Below are positions 17,730 to 27,200 of a stretch of DNA of 64,000 bases, piece after piece. Every line of letters begins with the position of its first letter. Within the stretch, counting starts at the first letter, position 1. Origin of the DNA: Firmicutes bacterium AM55-24TS (GTDB lineage: Bacteria; Bacillota; Clostridia; UBA1381); contig QTVU01000009.1 of assembly GCA_003460745.1 (NCBI GenBank), positions 1 to 64,000 of the forward strand, written 5' to 3'. Made by a program: the position numbers and the translations under genes. The notes below the pieces were generated by a model. The model was not told where the DNA came from. It saw only the letters and a list, made by a program, of their open reading frames with translations, and did no database searches.

Positions 17730-18665
17730 TCACGGAACATCATTAATTCGTTTTTCTGCGATGGTACAGTATTCGGGATTGAGTTCTATACCTATATATT
17801 CTCTGCCGAGTCGTTTTGCAGTTGCTCCCGTTGTACCACTACTGAAGAATGGGTCAAGAACAACACCACCGATAGGACAACCAGCCAATATACACGGCTC
17901 AATCAGTTTTTCGGGATACATAGCAAAATGACCGTCCGAGCGGTATGAATTTGTGCTTACTGTCCATACATCACGCTTGTTACGCATAGTGAGTTCTTTT
18001 GAATGGTCGCGTGGCAAAAAGATTGCTTGCATATTTTGACACTCAATGCCGTTAGCATATTTCCCGATATTAGATACCGCTCTTTTTGCTCTTTCAATAC
18101 TGCTCTGTGCTGCCGGTACTTGTATTGATTGATAGTCGTAATAGTATTTCTTAGATTTTGCAAGTAGGAATATATGCTCATATGATTTTGAAGGACGGTC
18201 TTTGACTGATTCAGGCATACAATTAGATTTTTGCCATATGATGTCTGACCGTAGATACCAACCGTAGTCACGCAAGGAAAATGCAAGACTCCACGGTATG
18301 CCTATCATATCTTTGGCTTTGATACCTTTCCACTTTTTCGGCATATTAAAGGATTTCGGATTATATAACTGCTGACTGATACCGCTTTTTAAAGGAGTGT
18401 TCCAACCACCTTTACCACTTCCTGCATAGCTATCTGCAATATTTATCCACAATGTTCCGTCTTTTCTTAAAATCCGATACACTTCGCTGAATACATCGAC
18501 AAGTTTTTCTATGTATAGAGCAGGGGAGTCCTCTGTTCCAATCTGTCTGTCAATACCATAGTCACGCAAACCATAATACGGAGGACTTGTAACACACATA
18601 TTAACACTGCACGGGGGAAGTGTTTTCAGTATTTCAAGAGCATCTCCACATAATATTTTGCTCAT
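17730..18665 (-). CDS. Orphan DNA methyltransferase (N4-C or N6-A type)
   Basis: A 311-residue S-adenosylmethionine-dependent DNA methyltransferase with the motif order of class beta. The catalytic motif IV TSPPYYGLRDYG comes early (about residue 27) and the cofactor motif I DPFFSSGTTGATAKRLG comes late (about 269), then GREYIGIELNPEY. The S-P-P-Y form is found in N4-cytosine and some N6-adenine enzymes, so the target base is unclear. No partner nuclease is nearby. Within a transfer operon the likely role is to premodify element DNA against host restriction, which is inference. It ends about 20 bases before prgI. Confidence 0.9.
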   Translation of the reverse strand: MSKILCGDALEILKTLPPCSVNMCVTSPPYYGLRDYGIDRQIGTEDSPALYIEKLVDVFSEVYRILRKDGTLWINIADSYAGSGKGGWNTPLKSGISQQLYNPKSFNMPKKWKGIKAKDMIGIPWSLAFSLRDYGWYLRSDIIWQKSNCMPESVKDRPSKSYEHIFLLAKSKKYYYDYQSIQVPAAQSSIERAKRAVSNIGKYANGIECQNMQAIFLPRDHSKELTMRNKRDVWTVSTNSYRSDGHFAMYPEKLIEPCILAGCPIGGVVLDPFFSSGTTGATAKRLGREYIGIELNPEYCTIAEKRINDVP

Positions 18666-18706
18666 AGTTACCTCCTCTTTACGCTAATACAAACTAATGT
18701 TGACCG

Positions 18707-19282
18707 TTATCTTTCAGGTGCGTTGCGATGTGTCATTTTTGGTTGCAAATCCATAGGTGTTTTACCGTCAAGCGGTTTTATAAAATCAATACGGTTTGCC
18801 GCAGCCATTGTCTTATAATCTAACGGACGTTGCCACGCTGTTGCTTTTGGTGCAAATTTAAAACCGTTTTGCTTTAATATTGCTCTCTGCTCCGATGTTG
18901 GTTTTTCCTCAAATATAAGCTGCAAGCGGTTATTTGCAAGATTTATAATAGCTTCGCCACCTACAAACTGCCAACCATTAAACATTGTTTTAGGTCTGTT
19001 TTCCAAACGGTCAATGTTCGATTTTATTCTGCCGATTTTCTCATAATTTTCTTTAAAAAATCTTCCCGGATATGGGGCTGATTGATAACCGTTTACTCGC
19101 TCGTCGAGTCTTACTGCCTCTGCATAGTCAATGCCCTCAAAGTTTACCATTGTACCGTTTGCTTTGTAATAGTCATTAACTGCCTGCATATATGCAATAT
19201 TGTTTTCAAAATGTGCTAAATTCTCCTTTAACATATTTATTGCCATAGGGTCGTTTGCACGGATTAGATTGTTATATGCCAT
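18707..19282 (-). CDS. Element-encoded accessory protein, paralogue 1
   Basis: About 191 residues from MAYNNLIRAND, chosen because AGGAGG lies 9 bases upstream (a Met at 19363 lies in the previous gene). The body has an N-terminal helical region with YMQAVNDYYKANGTMVNFEG. A C-terminal module follows: WQFVGGEAIINLANNRLQL, then an E(E/D)KP segment, then NGFKFAPKATAWQRPL. That module recurs in many Firmicutes conjugative elements, but I know of no established function. It is about half identical to the neighbouring gene (19302-19873), a tandem duplication. Both end in a similar PER tail. Confidence 0.7.
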   Translation of the reverse strand: MAYNNLIRANDPMAINMLKENLAHFENNIAYMQAVNDYYKANGTMVNFEGIDYAEAVRLDERVNGYQSAPYPGRFFKENYEKIGRIKSNIDRLENRPKTMFNGWQFVGGEAIINLANNRLQLIFEEKPTSEQRAILKQNGFKFAPKATAWQRPLDYKTMAAANRIDFIKPLDGKTPMDLQPKMTHRNAPER

Positions 19283-19301
19283 AGTTTTGTTCCTCCTAAT
19301 T

Positions 19302-19873
19302 TTATCTTTCGGGCTCATTCTTTTTTGGTGATTTCGGTTGTAATTCTGTCGGGCGTTGTCCATTTTCGGGTGCTATAAAATTAATTCTGTTAGCTGCATA
19401 AATCGTATTCAAATTAAGTTGTCTTTGCCACGCTCCGACAGATGGTGCCCACTTAAATCCATTCATTTTTAATTCTGCACGTTGTTTATCATCAGGTTTT
19501 TCATCAAAGAAAAGCTGTAAACGATTATCAGTAGAGTTGGCAACAGCTTGACCGCCTGCAAATTGCCAACCTGTAAAGCCTATTTCTTTATTCTTCGATA
19601 TTTCTTCAATACGCTTTTTCAAACGGCGTATTTTGGCATTATTGTTGGTTAATTCATATGCAGGGAAAGGCTGTTTTTCAAACGAATATCCCGTTCGTAC
19701 AGTTTCATCAATTTTTGCTGCCTGTTCATCGGAAATACCCTCAAAACCTTTTGCCGTTCCGTTTTTACGGTAATATGCGTTTACTTGTTTCATAAACGAC
19801 TGTTTTTTTCGCATTTTTCGAGTTTATCCGTTAGCTTTTCAATAGCGTGTGGGTCATCTGATTTTATTGCCAT
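19302..19873 (-). pseudogene. Element-encoded accessory protein, paralogue 2, with frameshift
   Basis: The ribosome site (AAGGAGAG) precedes an ATG at 19873 reading MAIKSDDPHAIEKLTDKLEK, which runs into a stop after about 27 codons. The rest of the protein is in the -1 frame (170 codons from 19814). Aligned with paralogue 1, the two parts join exactly at GAA AAA AAC, a run of seven A on the minus strand (complement 19803-19809). One more A would restore a single 190-residue product. The site is also a perfect A-AAA-AAC slippery heptamer. So either this is a one-base deletion (real or sequencing error) or a programmed -1 frameshift; I favour the first. Confidence 0.6.
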
Positions 19874-19941
19874 TATATTTCTCTCCTTAATTTGCTTGCT
19901 ATAACCGGCAAACAAGTTGTCTACGTTGAAAATTTTTGCAT

Positions 19942-19973
19942 AAAAAAATTGCCACTATTTAAAATAGTGGCAA
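19942..19973 (-). terminator. Terminator of the toxin-antitoxin operon
   Basis: On the minus strand TTGCCACTAT and ATAGTGGCAA form a long stem (19949-19973) followed by seven T. It lies just past the toxin stop at 19987. Confidence 0.75.
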
Positions 19974-19986
19974 CTTCATATTTTGA

Positions 19987-20322
19987 TTAAAGTTCGCTAT
20001 TGTCTGTTATTTCGTCATTAAAGAGAATACGGATATAATCTCTTGCACCATAAAGTATGCGTGATATATATACATATTCTGTGTCCGTTTTGTAAAACAC
20101 TATGTATTTTCCGCTGACTAAATAACGATAATCTGTCGTTATATTTATTTTTGCGGAAAGAGATACACCCATTTCGGGTGAAGTTTCAAGTAATGTGTAA
20201 TCATCTATTATTTGATTTATTACTCGGTTGGCGGCAATAGGATTGCTTAAATCATCACTGATATATGACTTTATTTCTTGCAAATCGCTTATTGCCAATG
20301 GGGATAATTTTATTTTTGCCAT
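19987..20322 (-). CDS. RelE/ParE-family toxin
   Basis: A 111-residue protein with the ParE/RelE fold pattern: an N-terminal strand and two-helix hairpin (LSPLAISDLQEIKSYISDDL), then strands with YRYLVSGKYIVFYKTD and a C-terminal VYISRILYGARDYIRIL. The last motif (RILYGARDY) is typical of ParE/RelE proteins, which inhibit gyrase or cleave ribosomal mRNA; which one cannot be said here. Its start codon touches the stop of the antitoxin gene, so translation is coupled. The pair probably stabilises the conjugative element. Confidence 0.88.
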   Translation of the reverse strand: MAKIKLSPLAISDLQEIKSYISDDLSNPIAANRVINQIIDDYTLLETSPEMGVSLSAKINITTDYRYLVSGKYIVFYKTDTEYVYISRILYGARDYIRILFNDEITDNSEL

Positions 20323-20570
20323 TATTCAACCCCCAATATTTTCTTTACATCGGTAGCGTCAATCCAGCCGTCTTTTTTGGCGGCTTGTTCTGCGTCTGCT
20401 AACTTCGACATAATTTTAATTTTTGCTTGCGTTCTTTCGTACTCATCTATATCAATAATTGCGTATCTTCCTCTGCCGTTCTTTGTTAAAAAAACAGGCG
20501 AATCAATACTAATATCTTTTAAAACATCGGTATAATTCCTTAAATCCGAAACAGGTCTGATATTTGGCAT
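20322..20570 (-). CDS. Phd/YefM-type antitoxin
   Basis: An 82-residue protein beginning MPNIRPVSDLRNYTDVLKDI, the classic Phd/YefM start, followed by PVFLTKNGRGRYAIIDIDEYE, the DNA-binding and dimer domain. The C-terminal helix (about 50-82) would wrap the toxin. These antitoxins repress their own operon. The ATG follows an AGGAGG. The stop overlaps the toxin start by about one base. The pair stands between the VirB6-like gene and the two paralogues. Confidence 0.9.
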   Translation of the reverse strand: MPNIRPVSDLRNYTDVLKDISIDSPVFLTKNGRGRYAIIDIDEYERTQAKIKIMSKLADAEQAAKKDGWIDATDVKKILGVE

Positions 20571-20641
20571 AATAACTCCTCCTCATATTAATTTGCTGTA
20601 ATTATTATACCATAATATTGCACAAAATGCAACGACAAATT

Positions 20642-21481
20642 TTAAGTGCCTAACATTTCTTTTACTATTCTGTCTGCACCTTTGATAATTCCAACCAATA
20701 TCAGCATATTAAAAATCACTTCGCCTATATATTTCCATATCATTGTTACTGTTGTGATTGATGTATCAATATTAGGTGTACTTGCACTTGCAAATGCCGA
20801 AAATATAATACACGCAAGCACGATTACTGCTCCTTCCAAGCATACACCGACATATGATTTTATAAATGTTTTTCCCATCTGTGATGTACCTTCACCCGCA
20901 AATGACGAAAGGGGAACAGGGGCAAGCGCGGTGTACATATATAGTTTGAAAAAACGTCCATACACGCTCATTATCATAATAAATGATAGCACGGTTATAA
21001 ATAAACTGCCGAGTATTGTAACAAGCCATAATGGTATGCTTGCCCAAAAACCTGCTTCTTCAACCGCCGTTTCAATCGCTGCGGGGAGCGTTACAGCCAC
21101 ACCACTTAAACCGCCAAGGCTACCTGCAATTTTTTCTACCACACCGCCACATATTTTATATATGACAATCATAATGTCAAGGGCATATGTAATTGCTACT
21201 TTGGCTGCAAGAAAACGGATAAAGTGTTTTAGTGCATATTCTGGACGCTGAAAATCTCTAAAACTTGCGGTTGATTTGAATACACTCATAGCAAAAAAGA
21301 GGATAAGCAAGGCATATCCAATAGCCTGCAAACCTCCATTTATTGTAGTTACGATATTCCATATTGCTCCGCCTTTGAAATCTTGCGGGGAAGTAGTTAT
21401 AATTGACCATATTTCAGTCATTTTGTCATTCCAAGTGCTGAACGCATTTTCCAAATTTGCGACTATCCAATTATCTGACAA
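20642..21481 (-). CDS. VirB6/TrbL-like channel protein (CD1112 family)
   Basis: A 279-residue polytopic membrane protein with about six hydrophobic segments. Its N terminus (SDNWIVANLENAFSTWNDKM, then GGLQAIGYALLILFFAMSVF) and a central GRFFKLYMYTALAPVPLSSF are characteristic of the CD1112 branch of VirB6/TrbL conjugation proteins. These form the inner-membrane part of the mating channel. The start codon is TTG at 21481, supported by AGGAGGTG 7 bases upstream. It follows the Maff2 gene after a terminator. Confidence 0.88.
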   Translation of the reverse strand: MSDNWIVANLENAFSTWNDKMTEIWSIITTSPQDFKGGAIWNIVTTINGGLQAIGYALLILFFAMSVFKSTASFRDFQRPEYALKHFIRFLAAKVAITYALDIMIVIYKICGGVVEKIAGSLGGLSGVAVTLPAAIETAVEEAGFWASIPLWLVTILGSLFITVLSFIMIMSVYGRFFKLYMYTALAPVPLSSFAGEGTSQMGKTFIKSYVGVCLEGAVIVLACIIFSAFASASTPNIDTSITTVTMIWKYIGEVIFNMLILVGIIKGADRIVKEMLGT

Positions 21482-21570
21482 TATATTTCACCTCCTAATG
21501 CTATAACATAAACCGTAAATGTTTTGCTCACTACAACTTGCAAGCAAGTTGTAAAAATCCAATGCAAAAA

Positions 21571-21600
21571 GAGCAACCAATCTAACAAGATTGATTGCTC
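21571..21600 (-). terminator. Terminator after the Maff2 gene
   Basis: On the minus strand GAGCAATCAATC pairs with GATTGGTTGCTC (one G-U pair) around a 6-base loop, followed by TTTTT. It separates maff2 from the VirB6-like gene. Confidence 0.75.
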
Positions 21601-21664
21601 TTATGCTAAATTCATTATCTTTTCAACTTATTTTTCTGTCTTTTATCTTGTTGTATCTCGCAGT

Positions 21665-22003
21665 TTATAATATTAAATCAAGAATATCCTTGGCGAACGC
21701 GATAATTACACCGCCGAAGAATGTTAAGAAACCGTTAGCACGTTGTGAAGCGTCGTGTGATTTCAATGACAGACCTATTTGTACGATACCGAAACCTAAC
21801 AAAATCATTCCGATTGCCTTAATGGCTGAGAATATAAATGTTGACAGACCGTTAATCGCTGATAGTGGGTCGTCTGCCAGTACAGGTGTTGCAAATGACA
21901 TTATAAGAAGTATTGTCATAAGTGCATATTTTGCTACACGCAGATGTTTTGTTGCCTTGTTGAGTTTTTCCTTAGTATTGTTCGTGTTCTGAATTTTTTT
22001 CAT
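21665..22003 (-). CDS. Maff2-family pilin-like membrane protein
   Basis: A 112-residue protein with a signal-like first hydrophobic segment (ALMTILLIMSFATPVLADD, about residues 27-45) and a second around 60-78 (SAIKAIGMILLGFGIVQIG), then DASQRANGFLTFFGGVIIAF. Maff2 proteins occupy the VirB2 position of Firmicutes conjugation operons, encoded directly after the VirD4 coupling protein. The VirD4 stop overlaps its first codons by 32 bases, so translation is coupled. Confidence 0.85.
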   Translation of the reverse strand: MKKIQNTNNTKEKLNKATKHLRVAKYALMTILLIMSFATPVLADDPLSAINGLSTFIFSAIKAIGMILLGFGIVQIGLSLKSHDASQRANGFLTFFGGVIIAFAKDILDLIL

Positions 22004-23756
22004 CGTCTGTATCCTCCAATTCTATAAATTCTAAGTTTTCAATATCCGATACACTTAAATCTTCTATCAGATATTTATCGTCTTTGCTGTGTGTGTACGG
22101 CATAGCTCCGCCGTCCTCAGTCAGCTTGATATTTGTGTGTGATAGTATGTCAAACTTCTTGTCCATTATAGGTTTTTCACCACGGATAAAAATAATAGCG
22201 TTTGAATTATCCAACAGGCGTACTTCGTCCAACGTCAATAATTCACGTCCTGCGTTTTGATAATTTGTATTGCTGCTACCGTTACGTCCCTTTGTGATGC
22301 CTCGCGTTTGCGTGCCAATAGTTTCCTTGCCAAGCATTTTTGAAATGTATTCGTGTGTACTCTGCTCGTTACCGCCTAAATACAAAAAAGTGTCGCAGTT
22401 TCCTACGACACTTTCCCAACTATCCTTAAACAATCCCTTTAACTGTGCCATATTCTGAATGATTATTGACACTGAAATTCGACGTGAACGCATAGTTGCA
22501 AGTACCCTTTCAAAGTTATCCGGCAACGCCACATTTGTGAATTCGTCCATTACAAAATGTACGGGGATAGGCAACTCTCCACCGTGTTTATGGTCTGCTC
22601 GATAATACAATTCCTGAAATGCCTGCGTATAAAGCATACCGACAAGATAATTAAATGAATTATCATTGTCGGGGATTACGCAAAATATAGCTTTTTTCTT
22701 TTCGCCCAAACTGCCTATATCAAGATTATCATATGACGTCATTTTAGCGATTTCGGGTAAGTTAAAAGCCGCAAGCCTTACCGCTGCGGAAATAAGTATT
22801 GATTTTGCCGTTTTGCCTGACGCTTGCTTAAATATTTTCCATTGCTTTACTGCAATATGTTCGGGACATCGTTCTTCAAGCGTTTCAAACAATATATCAA
22901 CGGGAGATTCAAATGTTTCGTCCTCCTCCATCGTAGCTGCATTTTCAATCATAAACATCATAGTTTCAAAATTTTGTTCTTCAGATGGTGCTTCGTGTAT
23001 AAGATATAACATCAACGCTGAGTCAAGTGCAATTTCACTTTTCTCCCAAAACGGGTCTGACTGTTGTGCGTTCTTAGGTGTGGTATTCTGTATTAAGTTT
23101 GATATTAGCTTTATTACATCTTCATCCGTCCGAATATATACAAACGGATTGTATCCGTCCGAATCTGCTGGAGTGATAAGATTGAATACCTTAACATCAT
23201 ATCCACGTTGTAACAATAGAGGTGCTGTTGCTCGTAACATTTCACCCTTGGGGTCGGCTATAACAAATGAGGTATTACATTGCATAATGTTAGGTTTGGC
23301 ATAAAAACGTGTTTTTCCTGCACCGCTACCACCGACTACAAGTATGTTTAGATTTCGTCTATGACTTTTCGCATTCAGACTTAACATCAAATTCTGCGAC
23401 AATATGAGATTTTTTAACTTGTTTTTTTTGTTAGTGTATTTTCGTGCAATGCTTTGAACATTACCCCATTTTGCTGAGCCGTGTTCTTCTCCCGGTCTGC
23501 GATTTTCGCTTGAAGTGAAATATATGCCTACACCACACACATAGATAAACAAAAAAACGAGTACAGTTTTTAGACTATACTCGTTTAAATGTAAATATAA
23601 CGGTTGATTAAGACTGGCGGTTAAAAGCGGGAGCATATCAAACAGCTTTAATTTCGTACTGTAACACATTGCAACCTTTAACGCAAACCATATTACAATA
23701 GGGATAAGTAGTATAAACATAATTATCATATTTTTCTTGTTGTCTTGTCTGTTCAA
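21972..23756 (-). CDS. virD4: VirD4/TraG-type coupling ATPase
   Basis: The coupling protein brings the relaxase-DNA complex to the mating channel. It has 594 residues with two N-terminal membrane segments (about 10-30 and 60-77). Walker A is VVGGSGAGKTRFYAKPN (about 140-156) followed by FVIADPKGEML. Walker B is VHFVMDEFTNVALPDNFERV (about 400), then TMRSRRISVSIIIQNMAQLK. An acidic C-terminal tail (EDTDDEKNSEHEQ) may contact the relaxosome. The length is typical of the family. Confidence 0.95.
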   Translation of the reverse strand: MNRQDNKKNMIIMFILLIPIVIWFALKVAMCYSTKLKLFDMLPLLTASLNQPLYLHLNEYSLKTVLVFLFIYVCGVGIYFTSSENRRPGEEHGSAKWGNVQSIARKYTNKKNKLKNLILSQNLMLSLNAKSHRRNLNILVVGGSGAGKTRFYAKPNIMQCNTSFVIADPKGEMLRATAPLLLQRGYDVKVFNLITPADSDGYNPFVYIRTDEDVIKLISNLIQNTTPKNAQQSDPFWEKSEIALDSALMLYLIHEAPSEEQNFETMMFMIENAATMEEDETFESPVDILFETLEERCPEHIAVKQWKIFKQASGKTAKSILISAAVRLAAFNLPEIAKMTSYDNLDIGSLGEKKKAIFCVIPDNDNSFNYLVGMLYTQAFQELYYRADHKHGGELPIPVHFVMDEFTNVALPDNFERVLATMRSRRISVSIIIQNMAQLKGLFKDSWESVVGNCDTFLYLGGNEQSTHEYISKMLGKETIGTQTRGITKGRNGSSNTNYQNAGRELLTLDEVRLLDNSNAIIFIRGEKPIMDKKFDILSHTNIKLTEDGGAMPYTHSKDDKYLIEDLSVSDIENLEFIELEDTDDEKNSEHEQY

Positions 23757-23833
23757 CTGCTATCACACAACTTTCGTCTTGAAATTTGCATTAAAATCAC
23801 TCCTTTTATCCATCACTTTCTGAAAAAGGTTAC

Positions 23834-23872
23834 AAAAAAAGACGCGATTGTTGTAAAATAGACAACCGCGTC
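23834..23872 (-). terminator. Intrinsic terminator before virD4
   Basis: On the minus strand GACGCGGTTGT pairs with ACAATCGCGTC (one G-U pair), followed by seven T (23834-23840). It ends the transcript of the small gene at 23929. Confidence 0.8.
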
Positions 23873-23928
23873 AGAGTAATCTCACTAAATTATTTCGCAT
23901 TTTTATAATTTCTTCGACTTTAACTCTT

Positions 23929-24165
23929 TTACTTACCGCCTTTATAGTCCATATAAGGATAACCATTGTTGCTTGAATGGACTCCAGAAATATTACCATC
24001 TTTATCTTTATCGTAGGAAATATGTCTGTTCTCTGTTCTACTATAAACAGAAATATGTGTCGAACCATCTTCATTATTACCTTTGTTAATTCCACCACCA
24101 TTTGACAAAATGGAATTGGTTACAGCATCAACATTGACCGTACCCTGATTTTTATACTTTGCCAT
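23929..24165 (-). CDS. Small hypothetical protein
   Basis: A 78-residue hydrophilic protein (start MAKYKNQGTVNVD, with GAGGAG about 10 bases upstream) rich in Asn, Gly and Asp, ending YPYMDYKGGK. It has no membrane segment or signal peptide. I do not recognise it. It has its own ribosome site and terminator and sits alone between the large SLH gene and virD4. Confidence 0.5.
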   Translation of the reverse strand: MAKYKNQGTVNVDAVTNSILSNGGGINKGNNEDGSTHISVYSRTENRHISYDKDKDGNISGVHSSNNGYPYMDYKGGK

Positions 24166-24250
24166 AGTAATCATTCTCCTCTCTTAAGATTACTCTTAAC
24201 TACATTATATAGTGTAGTAGGAGAAATTGTCAAGACAAAACTTCCGACAA

Positions 24251-27200
24251 TTATTTTACCCAAGTTTCAGCCTTATCTGAAGAAGCAGCTTTGTGAGTAT
24301 TAGCCGCTTCCATAATTTCACAGCATGCCCAATGAGCGTTATTTTTGAGGTCTGTAAATTTATTCAGCGTTGACTCGTTCTTATTGATGTAGTCTTTATC
24401 CGCTGTTCTGCCTGTCGCGTGATTTGTTACGGTTACTACCTCGGCGCGTGTAATATTGTTATCGCCCTTGAATGTTCCGTCAGCATAACCATTGAGCCAA
24501 CCGATATTTTTTGCATATGCAATATCGTCATATGCCCAATAATTTTTGCTTACATCTGTATATTTTACAGTATAGCCGTCTTTATTAACATCGTTGAACA
24601 GTGAATAATAGCGGACTAACATAGCGACACACTCTGCTCTTGTAACAGGTGCGTCAGGTTTAAATGTACTGTCGTTATATCCCTCAATAATCTTGTATTT
24701 TTCAAGATAACCGATATAGTCTGCATACCAACCGTTTTTGTCAGTATCCTTAAATGACGATTTACCGCTTATTGTTTCGTCTTTTTCTTCCGAGATAAGA
24801 CGGGCAAATATAGCAGCCGCTTCGGCTCTTGACATATCGCCGTCAGGTAGGAATGTTCCGTCTGGATAGCCAACAATATATGATTTATGCTCCAACAACG
24901 GCATAATAACTTGACCGTTTGTATCGGTTTTACCGTTCACGGAATTAGTTTTGTCTTTGAAAGTAACATCAATATTCGGTGCAACTTTGCCGTTTTTGTC
25001 GGTTACAGTAATGGTGTAATAATTATCGTCAAGCGTATTGCCATTCGGAAGTGTTAAAGTGATTTTATCGTCTTTTATTGTCTTATTGACATTTATGATT
25101 TTACCATCTTTGTCGATTACCTTGACAATATATGATGGTCTGACATAGCTGCTGCCGCCACTTCCTCCCGAAGATGAGCCGCCACCACCACTTGTTGAAG
25201 TTTTAACCGGTACGGTGATTTTTCCGTTTTCGTCAGTGGCTTTTGTTGCAGTCTTGTTGTTCTTGTCAGTAACAGTGATATTCATATCCTTAACAGGTGT
25301 ATTATCTTTGTAGGTTACTGTTACAGTAGTCTGATTTGTTGTGTCAAGCACATTTTCATTAGGCAATATAATGCTGATTTTACCGTTTTTTATTTTTGCA
25401 ATAGCATTTTCAATTTTAGCCTTTGTGTCCTCAACAACAATATTATATGTTTTTTCGTCCTCAATTATTTGTGCATATCCGTTTCGGTCAGTAATATCAG
25501 TATCTGAAACAGGCACAACCGCAATACCGTTACTGTTTGTAATATCGGAAGCAGTATTTTTTGCTGCGTCTGTTACGTTTACCGTTATACCTTTGATTGC
25601 TGTTTCATTATCTGCATTTATAACCTTAACATATATTTTGTTTTCTGGATTGAGTGTTTTATTTGTCGGTAATTCACTTTCAATATTACCGTTTTCAAGC
25701 AACTTAATAAGTCCAAATTCTGAAATCACACCATCATTATCCCATACGAATACCTTGTACTTGTAGTTTTTATTCTGTACTACCGAGCCATCACCAATAT
25801 CCGGAGTAGGAGTAGGCTCATTAGGCTTGTTTGTTTCTGTCGGATTGTTAGGCAATACAGGCGTTTCTGTTTCGCTCGGTTTCTCTGTTTCGTTAGGCTT
25901 GTTGCTTGGTGTCGGTGTTACACCCGGCAATGGTGTAGCGTTTGTATCAGGTGTTGGAGTAGAAGTAGGCTTTGATATAGGAGCTTCATTAAGCGGTGGT
26001 ACTATAACAATTCCGTCCTTGTCCGTCACTTCTGTTCTTATGCCACTTCCGTCCTTATTATAGACTGTTACTTTCCAATCCTCAACAGGTGTTCCGTCTG
26101 TTTTTGTTACTTTAACAGTAGTACGGTTATAGTAATCAATTACTTTTCCGTCAGGTAGGCATACAAGTACAGCGTTATCATCTACTACAAGTGTTATAAG
26201 GGCATTTTTTATAAAGCCTTGTTCATCTGATACAACAACTGTATAATCATATATTTTATCGCCCTTAATTTCTCCGACATCGGCATTACCATTGTCATCT
26301 GTAATATCGCTATTAGATATAGGAAGTGTAAGTTGACCTTTGATATTTGTATATCCGCTTTCAATAAAATCATTATCGCCTACAACCTGTACGCGTAGTC
26401 TGTTTATAGGCTCACCTTTTTCATTTACTACTGTAATCGTCACACGATTATCATTGTTAAAGGCTGTGTTTGTCGGAAGTTTAACATCAATAGAGTAGTT
26501 ATCACCGACAGTCACATAGCAATTCGGGATAAGTTCGCCGTTTTTATCAGTAACAATTACAACATAGGTCTTGTCCTTATCTGCAACAGTGCCGTTTGTA
26601 TTGCCTGTTGATGAATTTGTGTTCGGTACTGAGAGCTGACCGTTAGCGTCTGTTCTGCCTGTTGCTGCGTTATTCATTGTATCACTTATAAATATGTTCA
26701 GATTTTCCGCAGGTTGTTGTGTTTTAGTATATGTCACTGTAATTGTCGTTATATCCTCTGCCGACAGTAAACGTCCATTGGGAAGTTTGATTGTAAGATT
26801 ATCGTTTGTGTCAATGCTGATTTCACTGTTGAAAATAGGTTTATTATTTTTGTCGGTAATCAAAATGTTATAATCTCCGACACGAGAATGACCGTCCTCA
26901 TCAGAATTATCATTGTTAGGTAGCTTTGGGATTTCGACTGTGTTTATAACCGTACCGCAGATTACACACTCAATATGCTTTTTGCCGTTTTGTTCTATTG
27001 TCGCAGGAGTATCGATTATCCAATCTGACAGTTTATGTCCTGTTGCCTCAATATAATCTGACTTGTGTGTTTCACCACAATTTTTGCAAGTGTAGGTAGT
27101 ATATCCGAGTTCCGTACAAGTTGGTGCGGTTACATCTGATATATAGTTATGTTTTGTCGGTTGTTGTTCATCACCGATATATTCTTTGCCACAATCAGAG

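Noticed and set aside
20646..21251. Open frame of 201 codons on the plus strand over the VirB6-like gene
   Set aside because: Mirror-strand artefact of a hydrophobic gene; no ribosome site.
22666..23304. Open frame of 212 codons on the plus strand over virD4
   Set aside because: It lies wholly within the strongly supported coupling-protein gene and has no start signal or recognisable motif.
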